This document shows, piece by piece, positions 34,044 to 46,106 of a stretch of DNA of 64,000 nucleotides (position 1 is its first letter; the number at the start of each line of letters is the position of its first letter). The stretch spans positions 806,001 to 870,000 of the forward strand of contig NW_026944387.1 of the NCBI RefSeq assembly GCF_033439725.1. The letters run 5' to 3'. Origin of the DNA: Neurospora tetraspora. Taxonomy: Eukaryota > Ascomycota > Sordariomycetes > Sordariales > Sordariaceae. A program made the translations under genes and the position numbers. The notes under the pieces were generated by a model. The model was not told the origin of the DNA and did no database searches. It saw only the letters and a list, made by a program, of their open reading frames with translations.

Positions 34044-35086
34044 ATTATTAATATACGTAATTACAAAAATTATAATTTAGAAGCGCAAAAGGAATTAATA
34101 ATAATAATAACCTACTAAATTAAGAATTTAAATAATAGTAAATTAAATAAATCCTTTAATAATAATTAAAAAGAATACGAATTATATGAAATAACGAAGC
34201 TAAATTTAAAATAATCGTTAAATAACTCTTAAATAATATATTAGGCATTATTATAAATATCAGTAATAAAAGAATTAATTTTAATTAATTTAACAACTAT
34301 TTTATTATAAACATTAGAAACGATGCCGGCGAGGTTTATTACTATATATTCTATTAAATTAATATTTTTATTGTACTAAAATTAGGATTATCCTTCTAGA
34401 GGGGAAAAAGAAATATTAAGAATACGCCAGTTAATATAATCGTTTGATTTATTAAAAAAGACGTTGATATATATATAGTCAGTAATATACTATTCAATAA
34501 TTTATTATTTTATTTTAATATAAATAAAAGGAAGTTGGTAATTAATTAATTCGGTTACGTTAAGAGGAGTATATATTAGTACTAAAATATAGAAAAATAT
34601 GTTTATAGAAAATGATTCGAATATAATAAATAAGCGGCCGTTAAAAAAGAGAGCTTTAACCATATATTAATCGATCTTATCCTTCTAAGTAGTATTGAAG
34701 GTAATAGTGTAATATTATATATCCTTACGTTCTTTAAATTACTAATTAATGCGAACGATCTAATACTCCGCGTAATTATTAAAATAACCGCGCATTTGAA
34801 TAACGTTAGCCATATTGCGCCAATTGTAGTAACGGTATATTGCTTATTGAGTTTATCAGCTAAGGATATTTATGATATTGAACTCCCTAAATACAGCCTC
34901 ATTTTGAGAGTTACAAATTAGTAGTATTATTGTAACACTAAGAAGGTTATTAATAATTGAAAAGGTATAAAGATAGGTGTATTAAAGGGGGAAGAGTATG
35001 GGGGCACGGACTCGTGCACGGTCCTAGAAATTTCAGAAATTTCAGAAAATTGAAAATTTCAGAAAAAATAGGTCATTTTCAGAATG

Positions 35087-35099
35087 GATCGATCCCTAA
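35087..35099 (-). repeat. right terminal inverted repeat of hAT-like element
   Basis: GATCGATCCCTAA, the exact inverse of 32261-32273. Confidence 0.75.
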
Positions 35100-35107
35100 A
35101 CGGGCTG

Positions 35108-38100
35108 CAGCTTCCTCGACCACAGCCAAGTCCTGCCAAAGCTGACAGTGACGACTTCCCAAACAGCTCTGGACTTCTGCAATCGAGGCCCAAGTGACGT
35201 GAAGAGTTTTTACCAGAGTTGTCCTTCTAACCTTTCTAGAACATTGGCCCTTTCTTTTTCCTTCTTTCTTCCCGCAACAGCCAGCTCGAGCACTTTGTTG
35301 TTCTGTCGAGGACCTGGATCAGGCCCCGAGATGGAGAGCGGATACACCTTAAATAGGTGGGGCCTACTGATCTGCCCTTCTTTCCACTTCATGACATGGG
35401 TTTCGATATTGTTCTTGATGAGATCATGAGACTCTCCTCGGAAACAACACCAGTGAACAAGAGCACACGGTGTTGGAGTGATGGTTACTGAGGCTGCTAC
35501 ACACTCTAGCGAGACGGCAGCTCCGGTGAAAAAGTCCAAGACTCCGGGCCGTTCCCCTCATCTCCTCCTCCCAGCTCCTCTCTCCCCTCTCGGTCCCAAG
35601 AGATGTTGGGAATGCAGCAAGCCCCAAAAGAGACACAATTCGCAAAGCTCCAGGCCAATCACAACCGCAACACGACGTTGTGCCTAAACTTAACGGTGAC
35701 CGCTTCTTTACACCAGGGCAAGCTTCTGTGCGATTTGATGCACCTCTTGCATACTACTATAGTATGTATGAACTTCGTCAAGTATAGGACAGGTACCGAT
35801 CTTTATCTCGCCAGCTCGCCAAACCCAGGGCTGAGCGTGTTGGCTCCTTGCCAGTCGAACACGTATTGTACCTCTGACCACCGTTCACGATAGCAGAGTT
35901 TCAGAGAGGGAAAGGTACGTCCCTCTTTCTTGTGGACATGTTTTATCATTTGAAGTGCTCGATCACCATGTCTTCAGCAAAAGTTTCTTTTTCCAGCAGA
36001 GAGAACCCCAAAGAAACCATGACAAGAACAAACACATCAAGCATGACGCAATCCCCATTCGATCGTCAAGCTCCAGAACTACATAACATCATATCATCCC
36101 ACGCCCACAACGGGGAGGACCCTTTGACCTTTGTCGAGCAAGCTCCTCCCGTGGCAACAACGTCGGTTTCTTAGTTAACAGAAACTCAAACAACTACAAA
36201 TCCAAACAGTCATCCCGAAAGCCAAAAACGCGGGGTAGCCCGTTAAAAGTCTTACAGTACACGATCGTGGCACAAGAAAACGATCAACAAACCTGCATGA
36301 CGGACCATTTATTCTTTATACGCCCAGAAACGCCCTCTCTTTGAAAACTTGCATGATATCAGCCAGGTATTATGTCATTCCCTGGTTCCGTTTTTCAACA
36401 GCACAGGCAACCAAACCGATCCTACCAGGCAAAACATAAGGTAACCGAGAAAAATTGAAGAGAAAACTGCTGATAACTATCCGTTTCATGCAAGACATCC
36501 ATCCTATATCCGAAAGGCGGTCAACCGCGCGAACTCCCGTCCAACTTTTGTAGTACCAACCCCAGCTTTCTACGTAGCACAAAACCGCCCTTTTACTATT
36601 TCGATTCTCCGTTCCATCACAAGACCATTGCACTTTTCTGCCATTCCAACCAGCTTCAGGATCCCGCCTATGCAGTTCCGCCTCGAGGGTTCCCCCGAGC
36701 GAGGCGTGGAAATCGCGGGGAAATCACAACCCCAGACATCACACAGTTATGAATATGTGTAATTGACAGCAGATGATTGGCCGAGAAGCTGTTTGATCGA
36801 AGAAACTCAAAAGGAACAGCCCTTGGCGTTTATATCCCACCCATAGTCTTCATGGTCTCGTTCTCTGGTCGAGTTACACGGACGAAACGGATTGTGAGAT
36901 CAATGCTTCTTGATGGTTACAAACACTGCCAGATTCGAGCACGGTATACATAAGTGGTACTTGGTGTAGTTCTATGTATGGTATGTCGTCTCTAGATTAC
37001 AGCTTCTGCTGATGGAACACCCAAGAAAATCCCCAGCATACTCGAAGAACCGAACCGCAACAGGTGTGTCACAGCACGTATTTTGAGGGCTGACGCACAA
37101 AAAGAACTGACGGAGGTAATAAGATGTTAAAGATGTAAGAAGAAACCAGAAAGCTGAGCTACCTACATTGGATGGAAAGAGATAAGGGTTCTTGGTATAT
37201 GCGATGACAGATGGGATGGAAGACCAAAAGACCAGATGAAAACCCCAAGTATCTGACAGGTGCTGGCATGTGCCATCACAACGGGCGAGTTTATGATGCG
37301 GACTGTCCACATGACTTTCTCCAGGATGATGAAGCCAGCTTGTATCAGTCCCTCCAGTTTTGGTTCAACATCTCCAAGGTCTTGAGTGATGGTGCTTCGT
37401 TTGTCAATGAAAATTGCTTGACATGTCTGGCCAGCTGTGAGCGACCAGTGTAGGCGGTTGTCCACATTGTCTAAAACGCAGTTTCCTGTTGAATCCCGTG
37501 ATTGGGAGAAGCCGGAACGAGATCACATATGAGAGAGCAGTAGTGCAGGTAAATGTATTTTTTCTTTCTTTTTCATATATAAAGACGACCCAAGGCCCAC
37601 TGTCCTCTGGTCTCCTCTCCATGCCTCTTTCCTTCATTGTTCTAAATAAACCAAGTTTCCACTGAAGAGAGCATGTTAGCTATGTCTCTCTTGCTTGCTG
37701 ATAGCTCTCGACGGATACGTTCATGGCAGAACAGGAAGTGATTGCTAGCTGTAATCTCAGAAGGAACAATTGGTACAGTCCACGTATGGCTGTATCAATA
37801 CCTCATCACCCGAAGGCATAGGAATCCCTTTTATCATCATGTACAGCAGTGGTGGAAAGGGGAGTGAGGTGTGAGAGGGTTAAAGGAAGAGAGAGGGATC
37901 TTGGAGGATGAGTCGTACCTTGTTCATGATACGAGAACATCAACTTGTTGAGGCTTTGTGTTTGACAACGTCATGCACTCAACACCACATGGTCGTGATG
38001 AAGTTAACCGGATCGACACCGTTGATCATCTCGGAGCTCCTCCCAACCGACAAAAGAACCCTGATACGCCAGGTATGGAATCGAGAGTCCGCAGTCACCA

Positions 38101-39238
38101 TCTTGTCCCCCATGCCTTTGGTGCTCAATCGTGACTTGGATGCGGCGAATGCGCCATCTCTGGCCACACTACATCTCCCTCGATCACGGCCACCACTAGG
38201 TGGGAAAACGATTGGCTGTCATGCAACCTTGCAGCATTCTTCAACCCCTGGTGCCTGGCCATGACAATGTCCGTCTTCGCGGTGTTTTAACTCCCGTCAA
38301 GATCGCAACAGATCGTCGTCGACTGGACCTCGTCGACTGGACCTCGCCAGGCAGGCAGCCAGGTAGCCTAGGGTAGCGTGCCGTCCATGCCGTCCGGAGC
38401 AGCAAAGCTGTCGGCGTTTTTCTACAAGAAATCTGAACCAATTGTTAGCCTTCCGAAACGTTAGACAGACGCCTTGGTTGTAGAGTAGAGAAAAGCAAAG
38501 ATTTGCAAGGTGTGTCAGACTGTTGAGCTTGATATATTAAGTGTTCAACATAGAGATTCAGTTGTTTGAAGAAGAATAAGTCATCATCCGAGGGGAAAGT
38601 GGTAAACAGCAAATGCGATTGTGTCTTACCTGTTTGGAGTTAGTCAACGACGGCGCTGGTGCGCCAATTGCCTCTGTTGTGATGGCATCGCGGCCCAAAC
38701 AGAGGTGCAAGAAAAGTTGCGACGAAAAAAAAGTTGAAGAGGAAAAGCTCCAAAACCCCTGCCGCGAATTTTATGCTGGCGAGAACCGAATGGAAGGAAA
38801 GCTTGGACCACTCACAACGCGATCGCAACCAGCCGCCTGCCGGGCGTGACAGTACCCCGCTTTTAGCTGAGGCCGAAATTTAACCCCACCACGAACCTTC
38901 ACTTTGCGAGCGGTATCGCGATCGGTCAGTCACAGGCCACAGGCACAAGGCAGGCGGCGTCGCAGTCGCAATAGCGCCTAGGCGGGCGGCAACAAGCACA
39001 GCCTGTCGTCCCTCCCCAGCAGTAGCGAGTGGGCACCTCATATCCCCCCCACCAGCCCCCATCATTGGGTACTGACAAACTTCGAACTACGAAAGAGGCC
39101 AATATAATATCAACACCATCCGCCATCCACCAACTCTCTCTTCCTCTTCTTCTGCCCGACGTCTTGCGCTAGGCATCCTCTTGCATTATACCCATTTCGA
39201 AACCTTTTCTAAAAGTTTCCAGCAAAACAACCGCAAAA
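35108..39238. other. long intergenic region, no supported gene
   Basis: About 4.1 kb of normal-GC DNA between the hAT remnant and NTF2. The open frames are short, lack domains and do not join through plausible introns into anything recognisable. A small tandem duplication (TCGTCGACTGGACC, two copies near 38310-38345) was seen. The last few hundred bases, with CT-rich stretches, probably contain the NTF2 promoter. Confidence 0.5.
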
Positions 39239-40239
39239 ATGGCCGGTAAGTGCGCATGGCAAGCGATGAGCTGGGGAGGCCGACAGAGCAGAGGGACAGG
39301 CTCGAAGCTCTCGGTCCAGCCCAACGCCGCGATGGCAGCCAGTGAACGACAGAAAGGACCAGGATTGCTAACCTCTTGACCTCCATGACAGACTTCGCGA
39401 GCGTCGCTAGTGAGTAGAGATCCGACCATGCACAAGCTCGAACAGCTCCCTCCCCCTTCGAGGATACGGGGGAACATCACATCCGCTATGGGATCAAGTC
39501 CCTAGAAAGAGGAGGACCTGAGCAGGACGAGGGCAATAGGCGGCAGACCAGAACAAGGCTCCCACGATGATGACCACTGCTATCGCGATCGACTGAACTG
39601 ATCCTAACACGGCGCTTTTCTCGCCTGACAGAGCAATTCGTTACCCACTACTACGCGACCTTCGATGCCGATCGCAAGAACCTCGCTGGTCTCTACGTAC
39701 GGTTCCTCTTCCCAGAACTTCCACCAAAGCGACGATGATGCGCTCTTTCGTGACGTACACGCGCATGTTGGGGCCACAGGAGAAATGCATATATGCTGAC
39801 ATAATCACACCACAACACAGCGCGAGAACTCTATGCTCACCTTCGAGGGTGCCCAGTCTCTCGGTGTCCAGGGTATTACTGAGAAGCTTATTGTAAGTTT
39901 GCGTCTGCCGAAACAAAAACCGTGAAACATGAGGGCCGGGGAAACTGACAGAGCAACCAAACAGTCTCTCCCCTTCCAGAAGGTCAAGCACGAGTACGGC
40001 GAGCCCGATGCCCAGCCCACCGCTAACGGCGGTATCATCATCCTCGTTACCGGCCAGCTTGTTGTAAGTGATATCCGTGAAGCTGAAGCACAAGACAACG
40101 ACAGTAAGTCATCTAACACCCCGGACAGGTCGATGACGAGCAGCGCCCTCTTGGCTACTCCCAGGCCTTCCAGCTCTGCCAGGACGCCTCTGCCAATTGG
40201 TTCGTCTTCAACGACATCTTCAAGCTTGTCCTCCTCTAA
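39239..40239 (+). CDS. NTF2: nuclear transport factor 2 (NTF2)
   Basis: NTF2 is a homodimeric carrier that returns RanGDP to the nucleus through FxFG nucleoporins. Six short coding exons join in frame: 39239-39245, 39392-39409, 39632-39696, 39821-39892, 39965-40063 and 40129-40239, giving 123 residues. The first coding exon is 7 nt and the second is 18 nt. The protein starts MADFASVAKQFVTHYYATFD, continues LAGLYRENSMLTFEG, then GITEKLISLPFQKVKH, the DAQPTANGGIIILVTGQLVV strand pair, and ends ASANWFVFNDIFKLVLL. Length and motifs span the whole NTF2 fold. All five introns have GT-AG ends (donors GTAAGT, GTGAGT, GTACGG, GTAAGT, GTAAGT). Because the exons are so small, simple open-frame searches miss this gene completely. 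Confidence 0.95.
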
Positions 40240-41893
40240 GCGAGTAGCTGGTGGATGTGTGTGAAAGGATGTTGGGAGTATCTGAAGAGGTGGAAGAATA
40301 CCAATCGAATCAAACAAATATCCTAAAGATGGGACTGTTGAGTTTGCGTGCATGAGTGAATGTGTAACGAAGGGAAGAAGATGGAGGAAGCCGAGTTCGA
40401 TGTTTTACTGTTGATGATAAGAGGCAGGACTTTGCCGGTCCGTGGTTTATGGAGCAGAGGAATAGAGGTCTACGATGATAAACGAAGTTTACTGTCATCA
40501 GGTCATCCCAGGCTTGGCATTGAGATGTTCAGTTGGCGATCTCGGAAGAGGGCTTGGCTTTGTGCCCATGCCTTTGGCTTGTAGCATGTCACTTGTTGGA
40601 ACATTGCTACCGAGAGAGGCCTCATCTGTCAGATTGCCGCGTAACGTCGTCGTCAGCGGGCGAGGTTTGCAACAAAGACTTTAGGGTGCTGCCTGGCAAC
40701 TTGACGATGTTGATGAATGATAAGAGCAGCATATGAGTGATAAGCATTCATGCCACAGCCTGGGCTATGACAGGGGACTTCTTCATGTACCCTGAAACAG
40801 TTAAATACGCCCAGATTCTTTATCCCCTCGCTTGTTGAACTAGAAGTGCTTCATCGAACCTCCCTTTCGGTTTCATCAAGGGAGCACTCAAGTTCTTCCT
40901 GTTCACAAGGGGTCCAATCATCGGCTCAGCGCATCCGTTTACACACCAGACCGAGTGACACAAGCAGACACGGCAAGCACCGCCACTGTCAGGCACTTGA
41001 AAGCACCGGCCACACTCCTACTTGGCGCTCACCTTGGGCCCTTGGCACACCCATTGCACCTTCCGTTGTAGGGCGTCGAAACGACCTCCAATCAGCCGGA
41101 GTTGAAGCTTACGCAGCGTTACCCTTGCCGGAACCTCCTCCTTCAACTAAACACTTCTCACTACACTTCTCCATTACGTCGATTGCTGTTCTACCCTCTT
41201 GAGCTCTTCAACAATCGTGGAAAAGAGCATTGGTGGCTTCTCAGTAAAACCTCAAGATCCCCTCAATAAACAGAACAAAAACCCACCGGTTTCCGGAGTA
41301 ACCCGCGACTCGGTCGACGACCCTAACCCAGACCCCATCCAGATCCAGCATCGGCATCTTGTCCATACCGACTCTGTCGACGGACGGAGACCCGACCCGA
41401 CCGACTGGGCATCTTTTCTTTACCGCCCAGCCTCATACTTTGTTCACCTATTTCGCTCTCCCGCTCGCTCTTCCTCTCCACAAGGCGATTCGGCAGGACA
41501 CGGCCAAACAGTAACATAAAGCCTCTTGGAAAGGACAACAAGGGGAACCCAGGTCGTACCACTGTTAATTCCCATTGTTGCCGAAACGAACGAAACAACC
41601 AACAACCAACCACCTATTTCCTACAACAAGCGAGTGGAAGCAACAGCAACAAAGACCGCCGGATAGGTCCCTCAATAAATCAATTTTCCTCCTCTACCTC
41701 ACAACCAACCAACAACTAAAACTACTCACGAGCGAGCTAGTAACGACGACTTTTTACGAAACGAAACGAACGTTGAACCACGAGTAACGAACGTCTTGCG
41801 CAAGTAGCAAGATACAAATCGGCGGGAACGACCAAACTACCAACCACAGAAGAAAAAAAGGAGTAAACGAATAGCTTCGATAAATCAGCCAAG
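40240..41893. other. intergenic region, no supported gene
   Basis: Between NTF2 and TVP18 on the same strand. It contains the NTF2 3' end and a long presumptive 5' UTR/promoter for TVP18, with AAC-rich patches near 41590-41720. Open frames of up to about 118 codons show no domains. Confidence 0.45.
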
Positions 41894-42823
41894 ATGACGC
41901 TCAAGGATGAATTCGCGACGCGCAACTTCAGTACGTTACTTCCGTCACTCTGCCTGCCCTCTGCCCCTCCCTTCCGCCCCTCGCCGGCGCTGATCCCCCT
42001 CGGCGTCGGTGAAGCTTGCGCCGACGCCGATGGGATGTGTAACGGGGATCTACTCCTCATGATTCGATGAGCACCTTGCTGACTATAATGTTTCCCTACA
42101 GGTATCTATGGACAATGGTGAGCACACACTGTCCCTTCCCTTGCGTAGCTGGCGCAAGTTAGCTACGTCTTGCGTACCTTCTCTCTGTCGATGCTCCTCG
42201 AGAGCAAGCTCGAAGCAGCTGGAGCTGTTCGCTCGACAGCTCGACAGCTCTCCAGCTCTTGAACACCAACCGAACAGACAGCGAAAGAGAAACAGAGACA
42301 CCATCATCATCACATGAAGCCAAGAAACAGAAGAGCTAATCAACCACCCCCACAGGCTCGGCATCCTCTCCATGATCCTCTGCTTTGCCCTTGGCATTGC
42401 CAACATCTTCACCTTTAGAGTCATCATCATCGTCTTCTCTGTCATCACTCTGTAAGTGCCCCTCCAGCTCTCCCAACCCCTTCTCCCCTCTTCCCCTCAA
42501 AACCACTAACACCGCCCCACAGGTGCTTCTCCTTTGTAATCCTCTTCGTCGAAGTCCCTCTCCTCCTGCGCATCTGCCCGACCTCGTCCGGCTTCGATAA
42601 CGCCATCCGCAAGATCTCAACAAACTACATGCGCGCCGCCGCCTACGGCGTCATGGCCGCCGTCGTCTTTCTGTCCAACATCGATCGCGCCACTTCGCTC
42701 ATTGTTCCCGGCATCTTCTTGTCGCTCACCGGTCTCTGCTACGCTCTGGCGGCGTTCAAGGGCCAGGCGTTTGTGGGAAGTAAGACGCTGGGTGGAGCGG
42801 GGGTGGCGCAGATGATTGTATAA
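41894..42823 (+). CDS. TVP18: Golgi apparatus membrane protein TVP18
   Basis: Tvp18 is a small tetraspanning protein of late-Golgi (Tlg2-containing) vesicles. The exons are 41894-41930, 42102-42117, 42356-42451 and 42523-42823, giving 149 residues. The second exon is only 16 nt. The start MTLKDEFATRNFSIYGQWLG matches the family N-terminus. Four hydrophobic helices follow: ILSMILCFALGIANIF, IIIVFSVITLCFSFVILFVE, YGVMAAVVFLSNI and LIVPGIFLSLTGLCYALAAF. The family motif PLLLRICPTS lies between helices two and three. The tail is KGQAFVGSKTLGGAGVAQMI. All junctions are GT-AG and in phase. Confidence 0.92.
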
Positions 42824-44282
42824 GTCAAGCGCGAGGGGGAAAAAAGGGGGGAATGGGTAGTGGGGGACGTTGTAGTCATCGAAGAATGGAAGTAAGGGTA
42901 CCATAAAGATGGAAAGCATTGGTTTTGGGATAGGGAAGAAGGGTGTGGGTAGGATGTGGGGGTATTAAATACAAAAAGGAGGAAAGTAATGGGTAAACAA
43001 ATGGTGGGAGAAGACGCTGAGGGTAGATGGGAAAATGGAGTTTTCGAAGAATGAGAGATACCAAAAAACAGGTACGGACAACTTGTGTTGGAACTGACTG
43101 ATCCAATGGTTACTTATTATCCACTTCAAAAGAAAGGGGTCAATGTCCTGTCCTGTGTTTGTGGGGATACCAATTAGCAAGACTGGTTTCTTATATCTTT
43201 TTATGGACGGCGGACGGCGTTCTTGTTGCTGTGCGTCTCCTTCAGGCGTGGTCTGCTAAATGTTGGGTTCCGTTATTTACGACTTTGTTAAAGTTCACTT
43301 AACTTCTTTTTTATCAAGACCATGAGTTCTAGCAATCTCATGGAACCTTGGAGGAAATAGTTAACACTCTTTACACATTGGTATTCCACTCAACTCTCAC
43401 TCACGCACTGAAGAAGTGAAACTTGAACTTTAAACATCCGCTGTATTCCTAGCTCAGCTATCAAGGTAACCTTAACTACCTTTTTCAGTCCACAAGCCAA
43501 GCCCACAACTCCTGAAGTCTTAAAAGTCCAAGCTCGATAATCCATCATACACGAGCTGCCCAATTCAGCTCAGCTATCCTATATTTCACAAAAAACATGC
43601 AGCAAGGTATGCCATGTAATGTATGTATGAACCTGTCCACCAAAGTCAAGTTCCTCTATGCCCCCAATAAGAGAGTCCAAGTCATAGCTAGACGACATGA
43701 AACATTTTCCGCTTCTGGTGCTCTCTCTCCCTCTTTTTATCGAGCCCCCTCCTTGTTCGTTGATGATTCCGTCCAACACAACACGTGATGACAGCTCGGT
43801 TTCCCTTTCCGTTGGCTGTCTCAGTCTCTCCTTTTTCCCTTTTTCAATGACTCTATGCATAGTGCAAGAGCAACACATGAAAACGCTGGGTTCTGACAGT
43901 CTCCTTCATGACCGCTCTAATGAAGACAAACGAGAAGCTTTGTGCATCGAGTTTTCGATAATACAGAGGAAAAGATGTTTGGGTTGGTTTGGCGGGTTGA
44001 TTTGTCTGTTTCGGGCGTGGTATCTTTCGCTGTATCATTTTCCGTAATCTTCTTTCTTCCGAGGCACCGGCACATGGTCGATTTTGGCGGGTATTGACCT
44101 GCTCTTCGCACCCACTCACTGCCACCAGTGAGTGCCCTCTCAACTTGACATCACCGTCAATGATATCATTGGCATGAAGAAGATCTCATCTTACCCCGCC
44201 TGTCATGCAACCGCCGCAGCTTCCTGGTATATCTAGCCCTCTTGGAAAGCCAGCGGCTGTCAGGGCGAGCTTCGAGAGTGTC
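42824..44282. other. intergenic region between convergent genes, no supported gene
   Basis: About 1.5 kb between the 3' ends of TVP18 and the DUF7918-like gene. Only short frames without domains are visible. Confidence 0.45.
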
Positions 44283-46106
44283 CTATAGCTCCTCCTCGTC
44301 CATCTCGCCACCCATCGTCTGCGGTAGAGGGGTCTCCGCGGCTTGAGCGAGTATCCCACTGAGACTCGAGGGCACGGAGGGCACAAAAGAGCTGCCGCTC
44401 AGTGGCTTCACGTCACTGCCCACGTCGTCTACGCTCGCGCGAGGCTTCTTCATGGGACTACCCACAGCGGCGGCCTCGTCGGTTAGACTCTTGGGGAATA
44501 GTGATGACAGGCCAGTGGTCGTTCCTGGCGCGCCTCCGTTATCTGGGGAGGCATCTCCGGCTTGTGAACCAGTGGTGCTGCTTTGGCCCGCGTCGTGAGC
44601 ACGCTTGAGCTGTGGGGTTGTTAGTTCACCGAAAGTTAACACTGCAATTATCACCGGCCACACACCTTTATGCGATTTACTCCATCCGCCAACTCTCCAG
44701 TAAATTTGACGTCCTCCGGACCCAGCTTGGAAGTGTCGACATTATCTTCGTCGTCAGCAAGCATCTTGTCGCTGATATCGTCATCATCGTCTTCGTCATC
44801 GCTGTCTTCGTCCATGGCGCCGGCCTTGCCATTGGTGTTCTTGCGTGGCTTCTTCGGCCTCGGCTGTGCGTCGCGATCACGGAATGTCGAGAAGCCCACG
44901 GTACCTTGCTTCTTCAAGGGTCCTAGGTTGGAGAAGTCGAGCTGAGCTGATCGTCGCTTGGCGGCAGTAGGACTGGTAACCTGCTGCTTTTCGGAGGCAA
45001 GGACGCCCATCTTCTGTAGTTGGCCTGTAGCAATGTGGGTTAGCGTACTGTTTTTGTGCTCCGGTATTGGTACCCGATTACTTACGCTCGCCGCGGTAGA
45101 AGAAAGTAAACACCGCATAAGGCTTCTCTGGCCCGTCAATGCCGGTCACTGTCTGAGTGCTAATAGTCTTTGGATCGAGCGTCTTCGGCTTTGCAAAGCT
45201 AGTGGTGTGCTCAACATCCGCATCAATTCCGTTGTTGCCGCTCTTGGAGCCGCCTTCCTCGTCATCGTCGTCATGGGCGTCGAATTGCGGACTGTATTCG
45301 CCCTTCTTGATTTCGCCAGACGCAATAACGCGGAACATGGCCACCTTGATCTGCCCGGTGGCCTCGGGGGGCTCGTCGTCATCCGAGGAGGAAAGCGAGA
45401 CGTCCTCGTCTACGGCCTCGACCGGCCTGTCTTCGGATCCATACCTAAGGGTACCCTGCAGACGGCCGGAAGCTGCGTTGCCCTCGGAAATGGCCTTTTG
45501 CCTCCTACGGCGCTTCTCGAACTTTTGCCTGCGACGTTCGAGCTTCTCGGCGGCGTCGTGACCTTGAAGATCCAGACCGTTAAGCCATCTCTCGAGACCG
45601 ACCTCGCGGAAGAGAAACTCGCGCTCGGCTAGACCTCCGCCCTCAGATTGGGGTACCTGAACCCATCTACTGTTGACCCACGTCTCCTCGCCAGGGCGCA
45701 ACAGAGTAGCCACTTCTTCCTTGCCCCTGCCGTCAAAGTAAATGTACGCAGCAATTGTCTCGTTCTCACTATTCGTCATAGGAATGTAAGGGGCAACAAC
45801 GCCATGGTACTTTCCGCGCTCGCCCGTGCTGGTGGGCATGGTGCCGACGAAGGCCGGCTTCGGATAGGGATTGTTCTCAGTGGCCTTGGGTGTCGAGTAG
45901 GGTATCGCCAGACCAGGGGTGAGCAGGGTGATGGAGATGGCGAACTTGGCGGCCTCGGGCTTGCCAGACTCGGGGCTTATCTGGGGCTGAGGTACGGGGA
46001 TGTAGGTGTTGATTCGCGAGACGCGGGACTGTTTCTGGATGCCATATTCGGGCAGGGGCGCTCCGTTCGCGTGAATGCTCACGGCGATGCCCTTGAAGCA
46101 GGGCAT
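44283..46106 (-). CDS. DUF7918-like conserved fungal protein, probably nuclear
   Basis: Exons are 46106-45086, 45024-44666 and 44609-44283, with introns of 61 and 56 nt, giving 568 residues. The N-terminal 200 residues look like a folded, well conserved domain found across filamentous fungi: MPCFKGIAVSIHANGAPLPE, YGIQKQSRVSRINTYIPVP, ETIAAYIYFDGRGKEE, GEETWVNSRWVQVP and AEREFLFREVGLERWLNGLD. A basic stretch (KLERRRQKFEKRRRRQK, about residue 205) could be a nuclear localisation signal. The C-terminal half has acidic runs (EDSDDEDDDDD) and a second basic motif (RPKKPRKNTNGK). No catalytic motif is seen. The DUF7918 name is from memory of the family pattern. The function is unknown. Confidence 0.72.

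Larger units (their letters stand above)
32261..35099. mobile_element. RIP-mutated hAT-like DNA transposon
   Basis: A 2.84-kb AT-rich block bounded by 13-bp perfect terminal inverted repeats, TTAGGGATCGATC (32261-32273) and GATCGATCCCTAA (35087-35099). The flanks carry an 8-bp direct repeat with one mismatch, ACGGGCAG (32253-32260) and ACGGGCTG (35100-35107). An 8-bp duplication and TAGGGAT-type termini are characteristic of the hAT superfamily (maize Ac is similar). Subterminal repeats of GAAATTTC(T)GAA occur at both ends, where hAT transposases usually bind. A short hairpin (GCACG-GACT-CGTGC, 35004-35017) lies near the right end. No transposase frame survives; stop codons and TA-rich words indicate RIP. 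The copy is dead, and I cannot tell whether it was autonomous. Confidence 0.75.
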
